Part shown: piece after piece, positions 7,710 through 17,427 of the stretch
Position numbering within the stretch: position 1 is the first letter of the stretch
Layout of the letters: every line of letters begins with the position of its first letter
Source of the DNA: Flavobacteriaceae bacterium
GTDB lineage: Bacteria > Bacteroidota > Bacteroidia > Flavobacteriales > Flavobacteriaceae
NCBI GenBank assembly: GCA_023700885.1
Contig: JAMPYA010000006.1
Span: forward strand, 1-27,771
Direction of reading: 5' to 3'
Length of the DNA stretch: 27,771 nucleotides
The notes under the pieces: generated by a model
What the model was told of the DNA's origin: nothing
What the model saw: the letters and a program-made list of their open reading frames with translations, nothing else
Databases searched by the model: none
Program-made: the position numbers and the translations under genes

Positions 7710-9224
7710 TTAATTGCTAAATTCTGCTAACATTTTCTCACCTGCATCTATTGCATCCTGAATAGATCCTTTAAGGTTAAAAGCTGCCTCTGGATATTGA
7801 TCTAACTCACCATCCATAATCATATTAAATCCTTTAATAGTATCTTTAATATCTACAAACACACCTGGAGTACCTGTAAATTGTTCAGCCACGTGAAAAG
7901 GTTGTGATAAGAAACGTTGAACTCTACGAGCTCTGTGTACCGCTATTTTATCATCTTCACTCAACTCTTCCATTCCTAAAATAGCAATAATATCTTGTAA
8001 TTCTTTGTAACGTTGTAATAATTCTTTTACGCGTTGTGCAGTATTATAATGCTCATCACCTAAGGTTTCTTTATTCAAAATTCTTGAAGTAGAATCTAGA
8101 GGGTCAACCGCTGGATAAATTCCTAACTCAGCAATCTTACGCGATAATACTGTTGTAGCATCTAAGTGCGCAAAAGTTGTTGCAGGAGCAGGGTCTGTCA
8201 AGTCATCGGCAGGAACATATACCGCTTGTACTGATGTAATTGATCCTTTTTTTGTTGATGAAATTCTTTCTTGCATAGCACCCATTTCTGTTGCTAAGGT
8301 TGGTTGATATCCAACCGCTGATGGCATACGTCCTAATAAGGCAGATACTTCAGATCCAGCTTGTGTAAAACGGAATATATTATCAATAAAGAATAAAACG
8401 TCTTTTCCTTGATCTTCACCGGCTCCGTCTCTAAAATATTCAGCTATTGTTAAACCCGATAATGCAACACGTGCACGAGCTCCTGGAGGTTCATTCATCT
8501 GTCCAAAAACAAATGTTAATTTAGAATCTTTAAGCATATTAGTATCTACTTTATCTAAATCCCATCCACCTTCTTCCATAGATTTATCAAATTCTTCACC
8601 GTATTTGATAATACCAGATTCTAACATTTCACGTAATAGGTCATTTCCTTCACGAGTTCTTTCACCCACGCCAGCGAAAACCGACAAACCACCATGACCT
8701 TTTGCAATATTGTTAATTAATTCCTGAATTAAAACTGTTTTTCCTACGCCAGCTCCTCCAAATAATCCAATTTTACCACCCTTTGCATAAGGTTCAATAA
8801 GGTCAATTACTTTAATTCCGGTAAAAAGCACTTCTGTTGCTGTTGATAAATCTTCAAACTTTGGAGCTTCTCTATGAATTGGTAAACCTTCTTCACCTCT
8901 TTTAGGAAGCGCTTTTAACCCATCAATTGGATCACCATTTACATTGAATAATCTTCCAAAAATATCTTTACCTATGGGCATTTGAATAGGTCCACCAGTA
9001 GAAATCACTTCAACTCCTCTGCTTAAACCATCGGTAGAATCCATAGAGATACATCTAACTATATCTTCACCAACATGTTGTTGAACCTCTAAAACTAAGA
9101 TGGAGCCATCTTTTCTAACGATTTCTAATGAATCATAAATGTTTGGTAAATTGGATCCCGACGCAAACTCTACATCAATAACTGGCCCGATGATTTGTGA
9201 TACCTTACCTGTAACTTTAGTCAT
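7710..9224 (-). CDS. atpD: F1Fo ATP synthase beta subunit
   Basis: Catalytic subunit of the F1 head. In the 504-residue product the Walker A motif GGAGVGKT is at 156-163, followed by GERTREGNDL and the Walker B region KDVLFFIDNIFRFTQAGSE, with the signature PAVDPLDSTSR. It is longer than the common 460-480 residues mainly because of a segment around 205-230 (GEEFDKSMEEGGWDLDKVD), an insertion I recall from Bacteroidota beta subunits. Forms an operon with atpC, separate from the remaining atp genes. Confidence 0.97.
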   Translation of the reverse strand: MTKVTGKVSQIIGPVIDVEFASGSNLPNIYDSLEIVRKDGSILVLEVQQHVGEDIVRCISMDSTDGLSRGVEVISTGGPIQMPIGKDIFGRLFNVNGDPIDGLKALPKRGEEGLPIHREAPKFEDLSTATEVLFTGIKVIDLIEPYAKGGKIGLFGGAGVGKTVLIQELINNIAKGHGGLSVFAGVGERTREGNDLLREMLESGIIKYGEEFDKSMEEGGWDLDKVDTNMLKDSKLTFVFGQMNEPPGARARVALSGLTIAEYFRDGAGEDQGKDVLFFIDNIFRFTQAGSEVSALLGRMPSAVGYQPTLATEMGAMQERISSTKKGSITSVQAVYVPADDLTDPAPATTFAHLDATTVLSRKIAELGIYPAVDPLDSTSRILNKETLGDEHYNTAQRVKELLQRYKELQDIIAILGMEELSEDDKIAVHRARRVQRFLSQPFHVAEQFTGTPGVFVDIKDTIKGFNMIMDGELDQYPEAAFNLKGSIQDAIDAGEKMLAEFSN

Positions 9225-9277
9225 TACCTTTATATTTATATTGTTATTAATTAATTATCAGTCTTTTTTTCGTGGTG

Positions 9278-9285
9278 CAAAGGTA
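9278..9285 (-). promoter_or_regulatory. atpD -7 promoter element
   Basis: TACCTTTG on the minus strand, 53 nt upstream of the atpD ATG. No TTG is present at the expected -33 distance, so only the -7 part is supported. Confidence 0.45.
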
Positions 9286-9330
9286 ACTTTTTGTTTTAAA
9301 AATTGAAAAGTTTTTTTCCATTTTAATAAA

Positions 9331-9359
9331 AAAACACTCTTAGCAACTAAGAGTGTTTT
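9331..9359 (-). terminator. terminator of the TonB receptor gene
   Basis: Perfect 13-bp stem AAAACACTCTTAG / CTAAGAGTGTTTT with loop CAA. On the minus strand it is followed by a T-run and lies 28 nt beyond the receptor stop codon. Confidence 0.85.
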
Positions 9360-9386
9360 CACAATAAAACAATTAACTGAAATATT

Positions 9387-12254
9387 TTAAGGGTTGATTG
9401 TCAAATTAAAATAGTATAAAGAACCAATACTACCTACACCAGGGGCACTGACATATTCTTTGCCACCAAGATTTGATCCACCTATTTTAAACATTGTTTT
9501 CCATTTTGGAACAGAGTAATTAATTTGTGCGTCTACAACTGAACTAGATTCAACAATAGCATCTACGAAAGATGATTCCCAGTAATATTCATCATTCCAT
9601 CTGTAATTAACTCCAAATCCGAAATTTTCAAAAAGAGCCGTATTTCCAAAAGAAACTTTTACTTTATTTTCGGGCGTGTTAAATCCTGCTTTATAGTCTG
9701 GATCTGTACTTTGATCGAAATCAAATTTTGCATAGGTATAGTTTACACCAAAATCATAATTACCGAATATTTTAGCTGTAATTCCTAAGCTACCACCATA
9801 AGATTTAATATCTGCAGTTGAGTTTGTATATATTTGAAATGGTTTATTATCTCCACTTTGAAGTGCTAATAATGATAAAGTGTTATCGCCAACAACACCA
9901 TAAAAAGGAACTACTACTGTTTTATTTCCGATAAAATCTTCATACTTATTGTAATAAGCGCTTGCATCAAATGCTAATTTTCCAAAACCAGCTCTGTATC
10001 CTACTTCATACGCAGTTACTTTTTCAGGTTTTACAAGATCAAAATTAGATTTTTTATAAGTTCCTGCTAATATAGAAGAATAAGAAAAAGAATTTTCATA
10101 AGCGCTTCTTCCCGAGAGTACAACTGTAGAGCTTCCTAAAACAGCTCTACCAGTGGCATTTCTTACTGGCAAAGCATCTGTGAAGTAACGGTCTAAATTA
10201 GCTGGAGATGATCCCACTAAAATGGCTCTTCCTGCATCTAAACCTATAAATAAATCTTGTGTTGTTGGGTTTCTAAATCCTGTTTGGAAAGAAGCTCTCA
10301 AATTGCGCGTTTTATCTCCACCTAAGGAATAAGATAGCGCAACTCTAGGAGAAATGTTCCCATCAAAATCATCAGCTTTATCATAACGTAAAGACCCTGT
10401 AAATTTCAACCTGTCATCCATAAATTTCTTTTGAATTTGCATATAAGCACCATATTCTTGATAATTAATAGGGCCATCATAATCTGTAAAAATGGTGCCT
10501 TCAGAATTTAATGAATATTGTCTCCATGAACCGCCAAGTTGAATTTCAGCAAAATCAACTAAGTCTCCAAAATTATAATTGGCATCTGAGTGATAAATTT
10601 TTGTTCCGTCAACAAATTTTGAACCTGTACCTAAATTAGGATCTGAAGTAATTTTGTCAAAAGCTGTTTTAAAAGCATCTGTTCCTGGAGTGTATCTAAC
10701 TTTATCTGCTCTATTCCATGATGGCAAACCCAAAAGAGGTGCCACAGCAGCGCTCAATGTTCCGACTTGTAATGGACTTAATAATGCATTATTTAATAAA
10801 TTAGAATCTGCAAAAGCTCTAGCCGACACATGATCTCCTGGGATTGCTGCAATGGAGTTAAACATCCCTCCAAACCCTGGATTGCGCAATACCCCTTTAT
10901 ATGCTAAGTAATAATCTGTAAACCAATTGGTGTCGCTCTTAGCATCTCTTTGCATGTTGATGGCGGTAAATCTAGTATCATAAGAATCTCCAGCATCCTC
11001 ATCTGTAATGTAACCTCTTACAAAAAATCTATTACCTTTAATTTCTAACTTATTTTGTGTCATTAAGAAGTTTTTAATGCTGTATCTATTGGCACCTTGA
11101 TAAATTGTATTTCCAAATCCGGTTTTACTGTTAAATATTACTTCAACATCATTGGCGAATGGTCTATAATGTAGAGCGATGTCAAGTTTTACACTTTCTG
11201 CATTATAATCCAATAAATCTCTTTCATTATAACCTGTTCTTGATACAATTCCAATTCCTGTAGTGCCAAATGATGTATTCATATTTGTAGACACCTCATC
11301 ACCATATACATTTAAACCATTATAATCTGGATTTGCTCTTGTACCAGCAATAAACTGACTTTTATCGTTAGTATTTCTATAATCGGTTGCATACCATTCA
11401 GTTCCTTTTAAGAATGAAAATGAAGTTTTTGCTGCAAATTTATCATTGAACTTATAGGCAAATCGGATTCCAGTATCAATATAATCATTTTCACCTGCTT
11501 CTTTTTGAGAAGTAATTCCCTTTTTTACGTAGAAGCTAACACCTGGATAATCAAAAGGACTTTTACTTTGCATAAACATAATACCATTGAATGCATTTGC
11601 GCCGTATAAAGCAGAAGAAGCCCCAGGCAAAAGTTCAACAGATTGAACATCTAATTCTGACATTCCCAATAAATTTCCTAAGTTAAAGTTTAAAGCAGGA
11701 GATGAATTGTCCATTCCATCAACTAATTGCATAAAACGCGTATTTGCAAAAGTCGCAAATCCTCTTGTATTTATAGATTTAAAAGTCAAACTATTGGTAT
11801 TAACATCAACACCTTTTAGATTCTCTAACCCATCATAAAATGTTGGCGAGGAAGTTCCTCTAATAGTCTTAATATCCATTCGTTCAACTGTAACAGGAGA
11901 TTCTAATAATCGTTCAGGAGTTCTAGAGGCAGATACTACTACCTCATCTAAAATTGAACTTACTTCATCTAATGAAATATTTACAACTTGATTATTTTTT
12001 TGAACGTTGAAAACTTTATTTTCATATCCTATTATTGAAAATTCTAATGAAAAAGGCGCATCTAGACTTACCGTTAAATTATAATTTCCATCAAAATCAG
12101 TAGTTGTTCCTAATGATTTACCAGCAACTTTTACGTTTGCTCCAGGTATAGGAGTACCATTTTTAGCATCTACTATTTTACCTGTAATTGTAGTTTGGGC
12201 ATACAAAAATGTTCCAATTAAAGTAAAGAACATTAATAATAAAATTTTTCTCAT
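9387..12254 (-). CDS. TonB-dependent outer-membrane receptor with carboxypeptidase-regulatory-like domain
   Basis: Outer-membrane active transporter powered by TonB. The 955-residue product has a signal peptide (about 1-19, ending LYAQ), a carboxypeptidase-D-regulatory-like beta-sandwich at about 22-95 (ITGKIVDAKNGTPIPGANV ... GTTTDFDGNYNLTV), a linking TonB box-like stretch (EVVVSAS), a plug domain at about 105-235 (SPVTVERMDI ... VELLPGASSALYGANAFNGIM) and a long beta-barrel ending in YYFNLTINP. There is no SusD gene beside it, so it is not a SusCD glycan pair. The substrate is unknown; siderophore, cobalamin, peptide or another large solute are all possible. It is monocistronic, with a strong terminator and its own upstream region holding a 16-bp palindrome. 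Confidence 0.93.
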   Translation of the reverse strand: MRKILLLMFFTLIGTFLYAQTTITGKIVDAKNGTPIPGANVKVAGKSLGTTTDFDGNYNLTVSLDAPFSLEFSIIGYENKVFNVQKNNQVVNISLDEVSSILDEVVVSASRTPERLLESPVTVERMDIKTIRGTSSPTFYDGLENLKGVDVNTNSLTFKSINTRGFATFANTRFMQLVDGMDNSSPALNFNLGNLLGMSELDVQSVELLPGASSALYGANAFNGIMFMQSKSPFDYPGVSFYVKKGITSQKEAGENDYIDTGIRFAYKFNDKFAAKTSFSFLKGTEWYATDYRNTNDKSQFIAGTRANPDYNGLNVYGDEVSTNMNTSFGTTGIGIVSRTGYNERDLLDYNAESVKLDIALHYRPFANDVEVIFNSKTGFGNTIYQGANRYSIKNFLMTQNKLEIKGNRFFVRGYITDEDAGDSYDTRFTAINMQRDAKSDTNWFTDYYLAYKGVLRNPGFGGMFNSIAAIPGDHVSARAFADSNLLNNALLSPLQVGTLSAAVAPLLGLPSWNRADKVRYTPGTDAFKTAFDKITSDPNLGTGSKFVDGTKIYHSDANYNFGDLVDFAEIQLGGSWRQYSLNSEGTIFTDYDGPINYQEYGAYMQIQKKFMDDRLKFTGSLRYDKADDFDGNISPRVALSYSLGGDKTRNLRASFQTGFRNPTTQDLFIGLDAGRAILVGSSPANLDRYFTDALPVRNATGRAVLGSSTVVLSGRSAYENSFSYSSILAGTYKKSNFDLVKPEKVTAYEVGYRAGFGKLAFDASAYYNKYEDFIGNKTVVVPFYGVVGDNTLSLLALQSGDNKPFQIYTNSTADIKSYGGSLGITAKIFGNYDFGVNYTYAKFDFDQSTDPDYKAGFNTPENKVKVSFGNTALFENFGFGVNYRWNDEYYWESSFVDAIVESSSVVDAQINYSVPKWKTMFKIGGSNLGGKEYVSAPGVGSIGSLYYFNLTINP

Positions 12255-12330
12255 AAATTAGTCTATTAGTTAATTTATGCGAAAAATACATTATTTTTTG
12301 ACATATCCATATTTTTTTAATATTTTTTTT

Positions 12331-12346
12331 ATTATGCGCGCATAAT
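12331..12346. promoter_or_regulatory. 16-bp perfect palindrome upstream of the TonB receptor gene
   Basis: ATTATGCGCGCATAAT is perfectly self-complementary with a GC core in an otherwise very AT-rich upstream region, 77 nt before the receptor ATG. A TTGACA lies just beside it on the minus strand. It may be an operator for a dimeric regulator; the protein is unknown. Confidence 0.4.
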
Positions 12347-12378
12347 ACATGTCAATTATTTAACAATATAGCAATAAA

Positions 12379-12401
12379 AAAAGCTTACGAATTGAGCTTT
12401 T
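12379..12401 (-). terminator. terminator after the PorP/SprF gene
   Basis: Stem AAAAGCT / AGCTTTT with a 9-nt loop, followed on the minus strand by further Ts, 26 nt past the stop codon of the 12427-13332 gene. Confidence 0.6.
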
Positions 12402-12426
12402 GATAATATCGTATTTATACTATTTA

Positions 12427-13332
12427 CTACTTTTTTAAAAACAATAATTTTAATATTAATTCATGCGAACCATTGCTATAATCGCCAATAGAAGAAGTTG
12501 AATGCTCATATGAATATCCAAATTGAAGCCAATCTATATAATTAAACATTGCGATAGCACTTATTGATTCATCTAACCGATATGAAATCCCTAATTCTGT
12601 TTTTTTATGTATTGACATCATTCCGGTTATATCAATTGAGGTCGGGGCTCCGGTAACTATTTTACAAAGAAAAGAAGGTGTAAAATCAATTGATTCACTC
12701 AGTGAAAATTGATATCCACTTCCTATATAAAAATGTGCCTTATCTGCTGCTTTTGTAACTAGAACTCCTTCTTTTTCATATCGTTTAGAGCTCAATAAAC
12801 CAGGAACGGAAAGATTTACAAAATACTTTTCACCCTTTAGATAAGCTCCCATTCCAAAATTAGGATTAAATTTACTCACATCTTCTGAAAACAAGGGGTC
12901 ATTAATGCCTAAAGAAATCAAATCAATATTTATTAAAGAACCACCGGCTTTGATTCCTAAAAATAAATCTGTATCTATACTTATTGGTAGTTTATAAGAA
13001 AAATCTGCATAAATATCGGTTTCTTTTAACACAAATACTTTATCGTTTACCAAAGTTAAGCCTAAACCAACCCTGTCATTAATTGGCGACGAAATATTTA
13101 ATGCTTGTGTTTGCGGACTTCCTTCAATTCCAACCCATTGTTTTCTGAAATTTAAATTTAATTCTAATTGGTCGGTAGTTCCTGCATATGCCGGATTTAC
13201 GATACTCATATTATATTGATACAAGGAAAAATTTGGATCTTGTTGAGCAAAACCATTTTGGCTGGCCAATCCAACTATCAATACTATAAAATATTTTAAA
13301 GATTTATTTAATTTAAATTTATATGCTTTCAT
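12427..13332 (-). CDS. PorP/SprF family type IX secretion-associated membrane protein
   Basis: Outer-membrane beta-barrel-type protein of the PorP/SprF family, members of which help export or anchor T9SS adhesins and enzymes. The 301-residue product has a signal peptide (about 1-29, ending GFAQ) and the family N-terminal hallmark QQDPNFSLYQYNMSIVNPAYAGT, then RKQWVGIEGSPQTQALNISSPI and an alternating barrel-like pattern to the end. It lies 130 nt downstream of a secreted protease that carries a gliding-motility-type C-terminal domain. This gene pair order is typical, so this protein probably serves that cargo and is not a core T9SS subunit. Confidence 0.9.
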   Translation of the reverse strand: MKAYKFKLNKSLKYFIVLIVGLASQNGFAQQDPNFSLYQYNMSIVNPAYAGTTDQLELNLNFRKQWVGIEGSPQTQALNISSPINDRVGLGLTLVNDKVFVLKETDIYADFSYKLPISIDTDLFLGIKAGGSLINIDLISLGINDPLFSEDVSKFNPNFGMGAYLKGEKYFVNLSVPGLLSSKRYEKEGVLVTKAADKAHFYIGSGYQFSLSESIDFTPSFLCKIVTGAPTSIDITGMMSIHKKTELGISYRLDESISAIAMFNYIDWLQFGYSYEHSTSSIGDYSNGSHELILKLLFLKK

Positions 13333-13390
13333 CTGTTTATATTTATTGTTTAGTTCGACAAGCTCACTATAAATTTTATTTGTCAGATGG

Positions 13391-13440
13391 AACGCCCATA
13401 ATCATGTTCTTTTGTGTCATTTAAAATTGTCATGGGCGTT
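13391..13440 (-). other. intercistronic stem-loop between protease and PorP/SprF gene
   Basis: AACGCCCAT (13391-13399) pairs with ATGGGCGTT (13432-13440) around a 32-nt AT-rich loop. On the minus strand no T-run follows, so it does not look like a simple terminator. It may stabilise or split the transcript, or be a partial terminator lowering PorP/SprF expression. Confidence 0.5.
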
Positions 13441-13462
13441 TCATTTTTACAAATCTTAATAG

Positions 13463-16333
13463 TTAGTAGTTAATATAAATCCAGCCGGTTACAGGTTTTA
13501 CCCCTGTTTCATCTAACTCAATAACATAAAAATAGGGTCCTGCCGGCAATAATTTATTACCACCACCTTCTGTTGCAATTCCGTCCCAAGTATTTTTATA
13601 TTGTTTGCCTTCAAAAACTATACTACCCCAACGATTGAAAATTTTGAGATTATTATTAGGGTGCAACTCAATGTTGTTAATGATAAAGAAATCGTGCAAA
13701 CCATCTCCGTTAGGTGAAAATCCAGGAATTACAGCTATATCACAAATAAATTGATCTAAATAAAAAGGTATTCCATCTTTATTACAATCTTCACAAACAT
13801 CACCAATGCCGTTGTAATTAACATCAGATTGATCAGAGTTTGAACCAAATATGCAATTGTCATTTTCATCCAAAACACCGTCATTATCATCATCAGAATC
13901 ACAAACATCTCCAATACCATCATTATCATTGTCTTCTTGATTTGGATTAACTGCAAACGGGCAGTTATCTTGATAGTCTAATAATCCGTCTGAATCAGAA
14001 TCATCACACATATCTCCAATTCCATCTTTATCTAAATCTGCCTGATTGGGGTTTACAACATAAGGACAATTATCTTTATCATCAAATACACCATCTCCAT
14101 CTGAATCGTCACAAGCATCGCCAATTCCATCACCGTCTATGTCTTTTTGAGTAGGATTATATATGGTAGGACAATTATCTACAGTATCTTCAATTCCATC
14201 TTTATCAACATCTATTTTCGAAGCTCCACAAACGGTTAAGGTCCAATTTAAAAGCGACCCACCATCTTCATCATATCCGTCACTTACTTTTAATTGCCAA
14301 TTTCCATACGCTGATTCATTGGATAAAGCACTTAATGCTTCATCTGGTTTAAAAGACCCTGTAAAAGGTGCATTACCATTTGAAATAGGTGTTGTGGCGT
14401 AATCATCAAAAATTGTATTGGTATAATTATCTCCATCTCCACCATTTTCTCTTGATAAAACAATAATAGTTCCTTTCGGGCTTATTATTGAAATGGTTAA
14501 ATCCTCCACCCATGAATGAGTTAAACTCATTTTAACTTTTACATATGACAAATCCATTAACTCATTAACATACAATGTAGAAACTACTGTATTTGAACCA
14601 GCAGGCAAAATGATTTTAGGAACATCTGTTGCAACAAAATCTTTGCAAATTATATCGGCAGTAATGAAATTGTAAGTACTTGAAAAGACGCCCTGAGCAC
14701 ATGGATTTATAGGTTTAACTCTCCAATAATATCGAGTTAAAGGATTTAATAACTTTGTTTTGAAAGTTGTACTTGTAACATTTGCCATATCAACAATATT
14801 TGAAAAAAGTGCATCAGTGGCTATTTCAATTTGATATGATTTAACATTAGCAATAGCTGCCCAAGATAAATCTCTCGGAGTAATTACATTAACAGCATTA
14901 TTTAAAGGACTCATTAAACTTACTTGTTGTAGTGTTGAATTGTAAATGTTTAATTGAGCCGTTATTCCTTTATTTACAGTTGAGTAACTTCCTGCAATTC
15001 TTATTTGATGATTACCTAGGTTACTGTTTGAAATTCCGTTTAAAGTTAAAGTTACATCTGTATTATTGACTGATGCTGTTGCAGGATTGAAAGTTGCGGT
15101 AACTCCTGCTGGCAAATTTGTAGCTAAAAATGTAACTGTTTGATTAAAACCTAGATAGGTATTATAAGTAAACTTATAGGTTACAACATCAGGAACACAC
15201 ACCTCTTTAAAATCAGAAACTAATGAAAAGCTAAAATCACTATTACATGTAGAAGAATTTACAAGTTCTTTTCTTCTTGGAGAATTAGTCAATACAGTCA
15301 GCATTCTTGTTTTTTGATCTTGAGTAAATATGTTCATACACGCATCTTTGGTATAATCCATATAATTCTCAATCATATCAACTCCCGGATTATTAGGACA
15401 AGTGTCTTTAGAAGCCGGACAATCATAATTTGCATCGGCTGCCACTGGGGTATCATTACAATAATCATCAACAGAGCAATCTCCATCTCCCCATGTATGT
15501 CTTAACCCTAACCAGTGACCAACCTCATGTGTAGCTGTTCTTCCATATTTGTATGTGTTGTTTAGTATAAATGTCCCATCATTATAATCAGCAGTGCCAA
15601 ATGCATTATAGGAAATGACAACACCATCTGTAGAGGCCTCTCCTCCATCGGTGTTAATACCTGATAAACTTGAATTGCTAGGAAACTGAGCAAATCCTAA
15701 CAAGGTATTATCGGTAAAACGAACGGTCCAAATATTTAAATATTTGGTTGGATCCCACTGATTTGAAGGCTTTACTATTGTATTAACTTCTGTTTGTGTA
15801 AATGACTCATTTGTTAATTGTTTGCGATTAATTCCATTGGTCATATTACCGGAAGGATCTACTGCGGCTAAACAAAATTCAATCTCAGTATCAGCTCCAA
15901 CTGGGTTGTTGTTTTCACCACGCGTACCCAACAATCTTCTAAAATCTTCATTCAACACTTTTATTTGAGATCGAACTTGAGCATCTGTAATATTTTCTCC
16001 GGCTCCTAATGCATCTCCATTATGTATCACATGAACAACTACCGGAATCGTAATTATACTGGACGTTTTAGCTGTTTTTGATGCAACTTTTAGTTGATGT
16101 TCTTTGATTAACGGACTTATCCATTTTTCAAAATCGGCATTTTTTAAACGATTTGGAAATTGTTTTTGTAAAGCTAATTCGTTTTCTACAGTAGCACATC
16201 TAACATATCCAAAAGGCCCTTTTTGACTTGTTTCTTTAGTATTCTGTAGGTTGCGAACTTGCTTTTTAGATTGTGCATTCACAAAAGAAATGCTCAAAGA
16301 AATACCTATAACTAATATAAATCTTAAATTCAT
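13463..16333 (-). CDS. secreted M43-type metalloprotease with P-domain, TSP3 repeats and T9SS type B sorting domain
   Basis: Exported zinc protease of the pappalysin-like M43 family. The 956-residue product has a signal peptide (1-21), a propeptide-like region, a catalytic domain with HEVGHWLGLRH at 269-279 and a downstream Met-turn (NYMDYTKD, from 323), then an Ig-like region with a fibronectin III-like domain at about 468-557. A P/Homo B domain follows at about 563-703, then several thrombospondin type 3 repeats (DxDxDGIxDxxDNCP pattern, about 708-856) that should bind calcium. The C-terminal domain (about 868-956, GFSPNGDGLHDFF ... NRWG ... WDG ... AGPYFYVI) is the CHU_C/gliding-motility-associated type B T9SS signal. 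It probably ends up cell-surface bound or released. The next gene encodes its likely PorP/SprF partner. Confidence 0.93.
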   Translation of the reverse strand: MNLRFILVIGISLSISFVNAQSKKQVRNLQNTKETSQKGPFGYVRCATVENELALQKQFPNRLKNADFEKWISPLIKEHQLKVASKTAKTSSIITIPVVVHVIHNGDALGAGENITDAQVRSQIKVLNEDFRRLLGTRGENNNPVGADTEIEFCLAAVDPSGNMTNGINRKQLTNESFTQTEVNTIVKPSNQWDPTKYLNIWTVRFTDNTLLGFAQFPSNSSLSGINTDGGEASTDGVVISYNAFGTADYNDGTFILNNTYKYGRTATHEVGHWLGLRHTWGDGDCSVDDYCNDTPVAADANYDCPASKDTCPNNPGVDMIENYMDYTKDACMNIFTQDQKTRMLTVLTNSPRRKELVNSSTCNSDFSFSLVSDFKEVCVPDVVTYKFTYNTYLGFNQTVTFLATNLPAGVTATFNPATASVNNTDVTLTLNGISNSNLGNHQIRIAGSYSTVNKGITAQLNIYNSTLQQVSLMSPLNNAVNVITPRDLSWAAIANVKSYQIEIATDALFSNIVDMANVTSTTFKTKLLNPLTRYYWRVKPINPCAQGVFSSTYNFITADIICKDFVATDVPKIILPAGSNTVVSTLYVNELMDLSYVKVKMSLTHSWVEDLTISIISPKGTIIVLSRENGGDGDNYTNTIFDDYATTPISNGNAPFTGSFKPDEALSALSNESAYGNWQLKVSDGYDEDGGSLLNWTLTVCGASKIDVDKDGIEDTVDNCPTIYNPTQKDIDGDGIGDACDDSDGDGVFDDKDNCPYVVNPNQADLDKDGIGDMCDDSDSDGLLDYQDNCPFAVNPNQEDNDNDGIGDVCDSDDDNDGVLDENDNCIFGSNSDQSDVNYNGIGDVCEDCNKDGIPFYLDQFICDIAVIPGFSPNGDGLHDFFIINNIELHPNNNLKIFNRWGSIVFEGKQYKNTWDGIATEGGGNKLLPAGPYFYVIELDETGVKPVTGWIYINY

Positions 16334-16435
16334 TGTAAGGTTATTATCAACATTAAAGCTAATTTACAGTAATTATTTTTCTACCCAACTTTTTTTATTG
16401 ATTTATATGACATAGAATTTTGAATAAATTAAATG

Positions 16436-16443
16436 TAAATTTG
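16436..16443 (+). promoter_or_regulatory. ribF -7 promoter element
   Basis: TAAATTTG matches TAnnTTTG and lies 29 nt upstream of the TTG start of ribF. No well-spaced -33 TTG was found. Confidence 0.4.
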
Positions 16444-16472
16444 CACTCATTACACTATAAAAATTTTAAAAA

Positions 16473-17405
16473 TTGGAAGTCGTACAATATAACAAAAATT
16501 TTATACTAAATTTTCAAACAGTAGTTACTATTGGAGCTTTTGACGGAGTTCATGTGGGACATCAAGAAATCTTACAAAATTTGGTTAAAACTGCAAAAAT
16601 TGAAGATAAAAAATCTGTTGTTGTTACCTTTTTCCCTCATCCAAGAATGGTGCTTGAAAAAAATTCCACCATTAAATTACTGAATACTCTAGAAGAAAAA
16701 ACAGCACTAATTGATGCAATAGGCATAGACCTATTATATGTAATACCATTTAATAAGGAGTTTGCAAATTTAACTGCAAATGATTTTATTTCAGAAATAT
16801 TAGTTAAGCAACTTAATACAAAATCTCTTTATATTGGATATGATCATTTATTTGGCAAAAATAGAGCAGGTAATTTTAAGCTATTAAAAGAGCAAGAAGA
16901 CATTTATGATTTTTCGGTTAACGAAATTGAAGCACTGAGTATTCGTGAAATTAAAATTAGTTCTACAAAAATTAGAACTGCACTTATAGAAGGGGATATT
17001 GTAAAAGCCAATGAATTTCTGGGCTATAATTATTTTTTATCCGGAACTGTAGTAAAAGGAAAAAATATAGGTGAAAAGATTGGTTTTCCAACCGCCAACA
17101 TCAAAGTTAAAGAAACGTATAAACTCATTCCTAAAAATGGAGTTTATGTTGTAAAATCTTTTATTAACAATAAAGCATTTTACGGAATGATGAATATTGG
17201 AAACAGACCAACTGTAAATGGTAAAAATCAAACAATAGAAATTCATTTTTTCAATTTTAATCAATACATTTATGATGATGTGATTAAGGTTGACTTTTTA
17301 ACTCGCCTACGTGATGAACATAAATTTGAATCACTCGATGCCTTAAAAAATCAACTAAAAATTGATCAAATAAATGCTGAGGACTTTATAAAAAACAATC
17401 AATAA
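16473..17405 (+). CDS. ribF: bifunctional riboflavin kinase / FAD synthetase
   Basis: Makes FMN and then FAD from riboflavin. The 310-residue product has the nucleotidyltransferase signature GAFDGVHVGH at 21-30 and the ISSTKIR motif at about 162-168, then the flavokinase domain from about 187 with GKNIGEKIGFPTANI (PTAN at 206-209) and the catalytic-side segment MMNIGNRPTV. The start is TTG 16473: a TAA stands in the same frame two codons upstream and the first internal Met is residue 59, beyond the nucleotide-binding motif, so no ATG start is possible. It is followed after 22 nt by serS, probably as one transcript. No FMN riboswitch is seen in its short leader. Confidence 0.95.
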   Translation: MEVVQYNKNFILNFQTVVTIGAFDGVHVGHQEILQNLVKTAKIEDKKSVVVTFFPHPRMVLEKNSTIKLLNTLEEKTALIDAIGIDLLYVIPFNKEFANLTANDFISEILVKQLNTKSLYIGYDHLFGKNRAGNFKLLKEQEDIYDFSVNEIEALSIREIKISSTKIRTALIEGDIVKANEFLGYNYFLSGTVVKGKNIGEKIGFPTANIKVKETYKLIPKNGVYVVKSFINNKAFYGMMNIGNRPTVNGKNQTIEIHFFNFNQYIYDDVIKVDFLTRLRDEHKFESLDALKNQLKIDQINAEDFIKNNQ

Positions 17406-17427
17406 TATAATAGATAAAAATAATTTT

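Noticed and set aside
13756..13956. 66-codon minus-strand ORF in the TSP3 region
   Set aside because: It is an out-of-frame shadow of the Asp-rich repeats in the protease gene.
16334..16472. FMN riboswitch upstream of ribF
   Set aside because: The leader is short and AT-rich, with none of the conserved paired segments of the RFN element.
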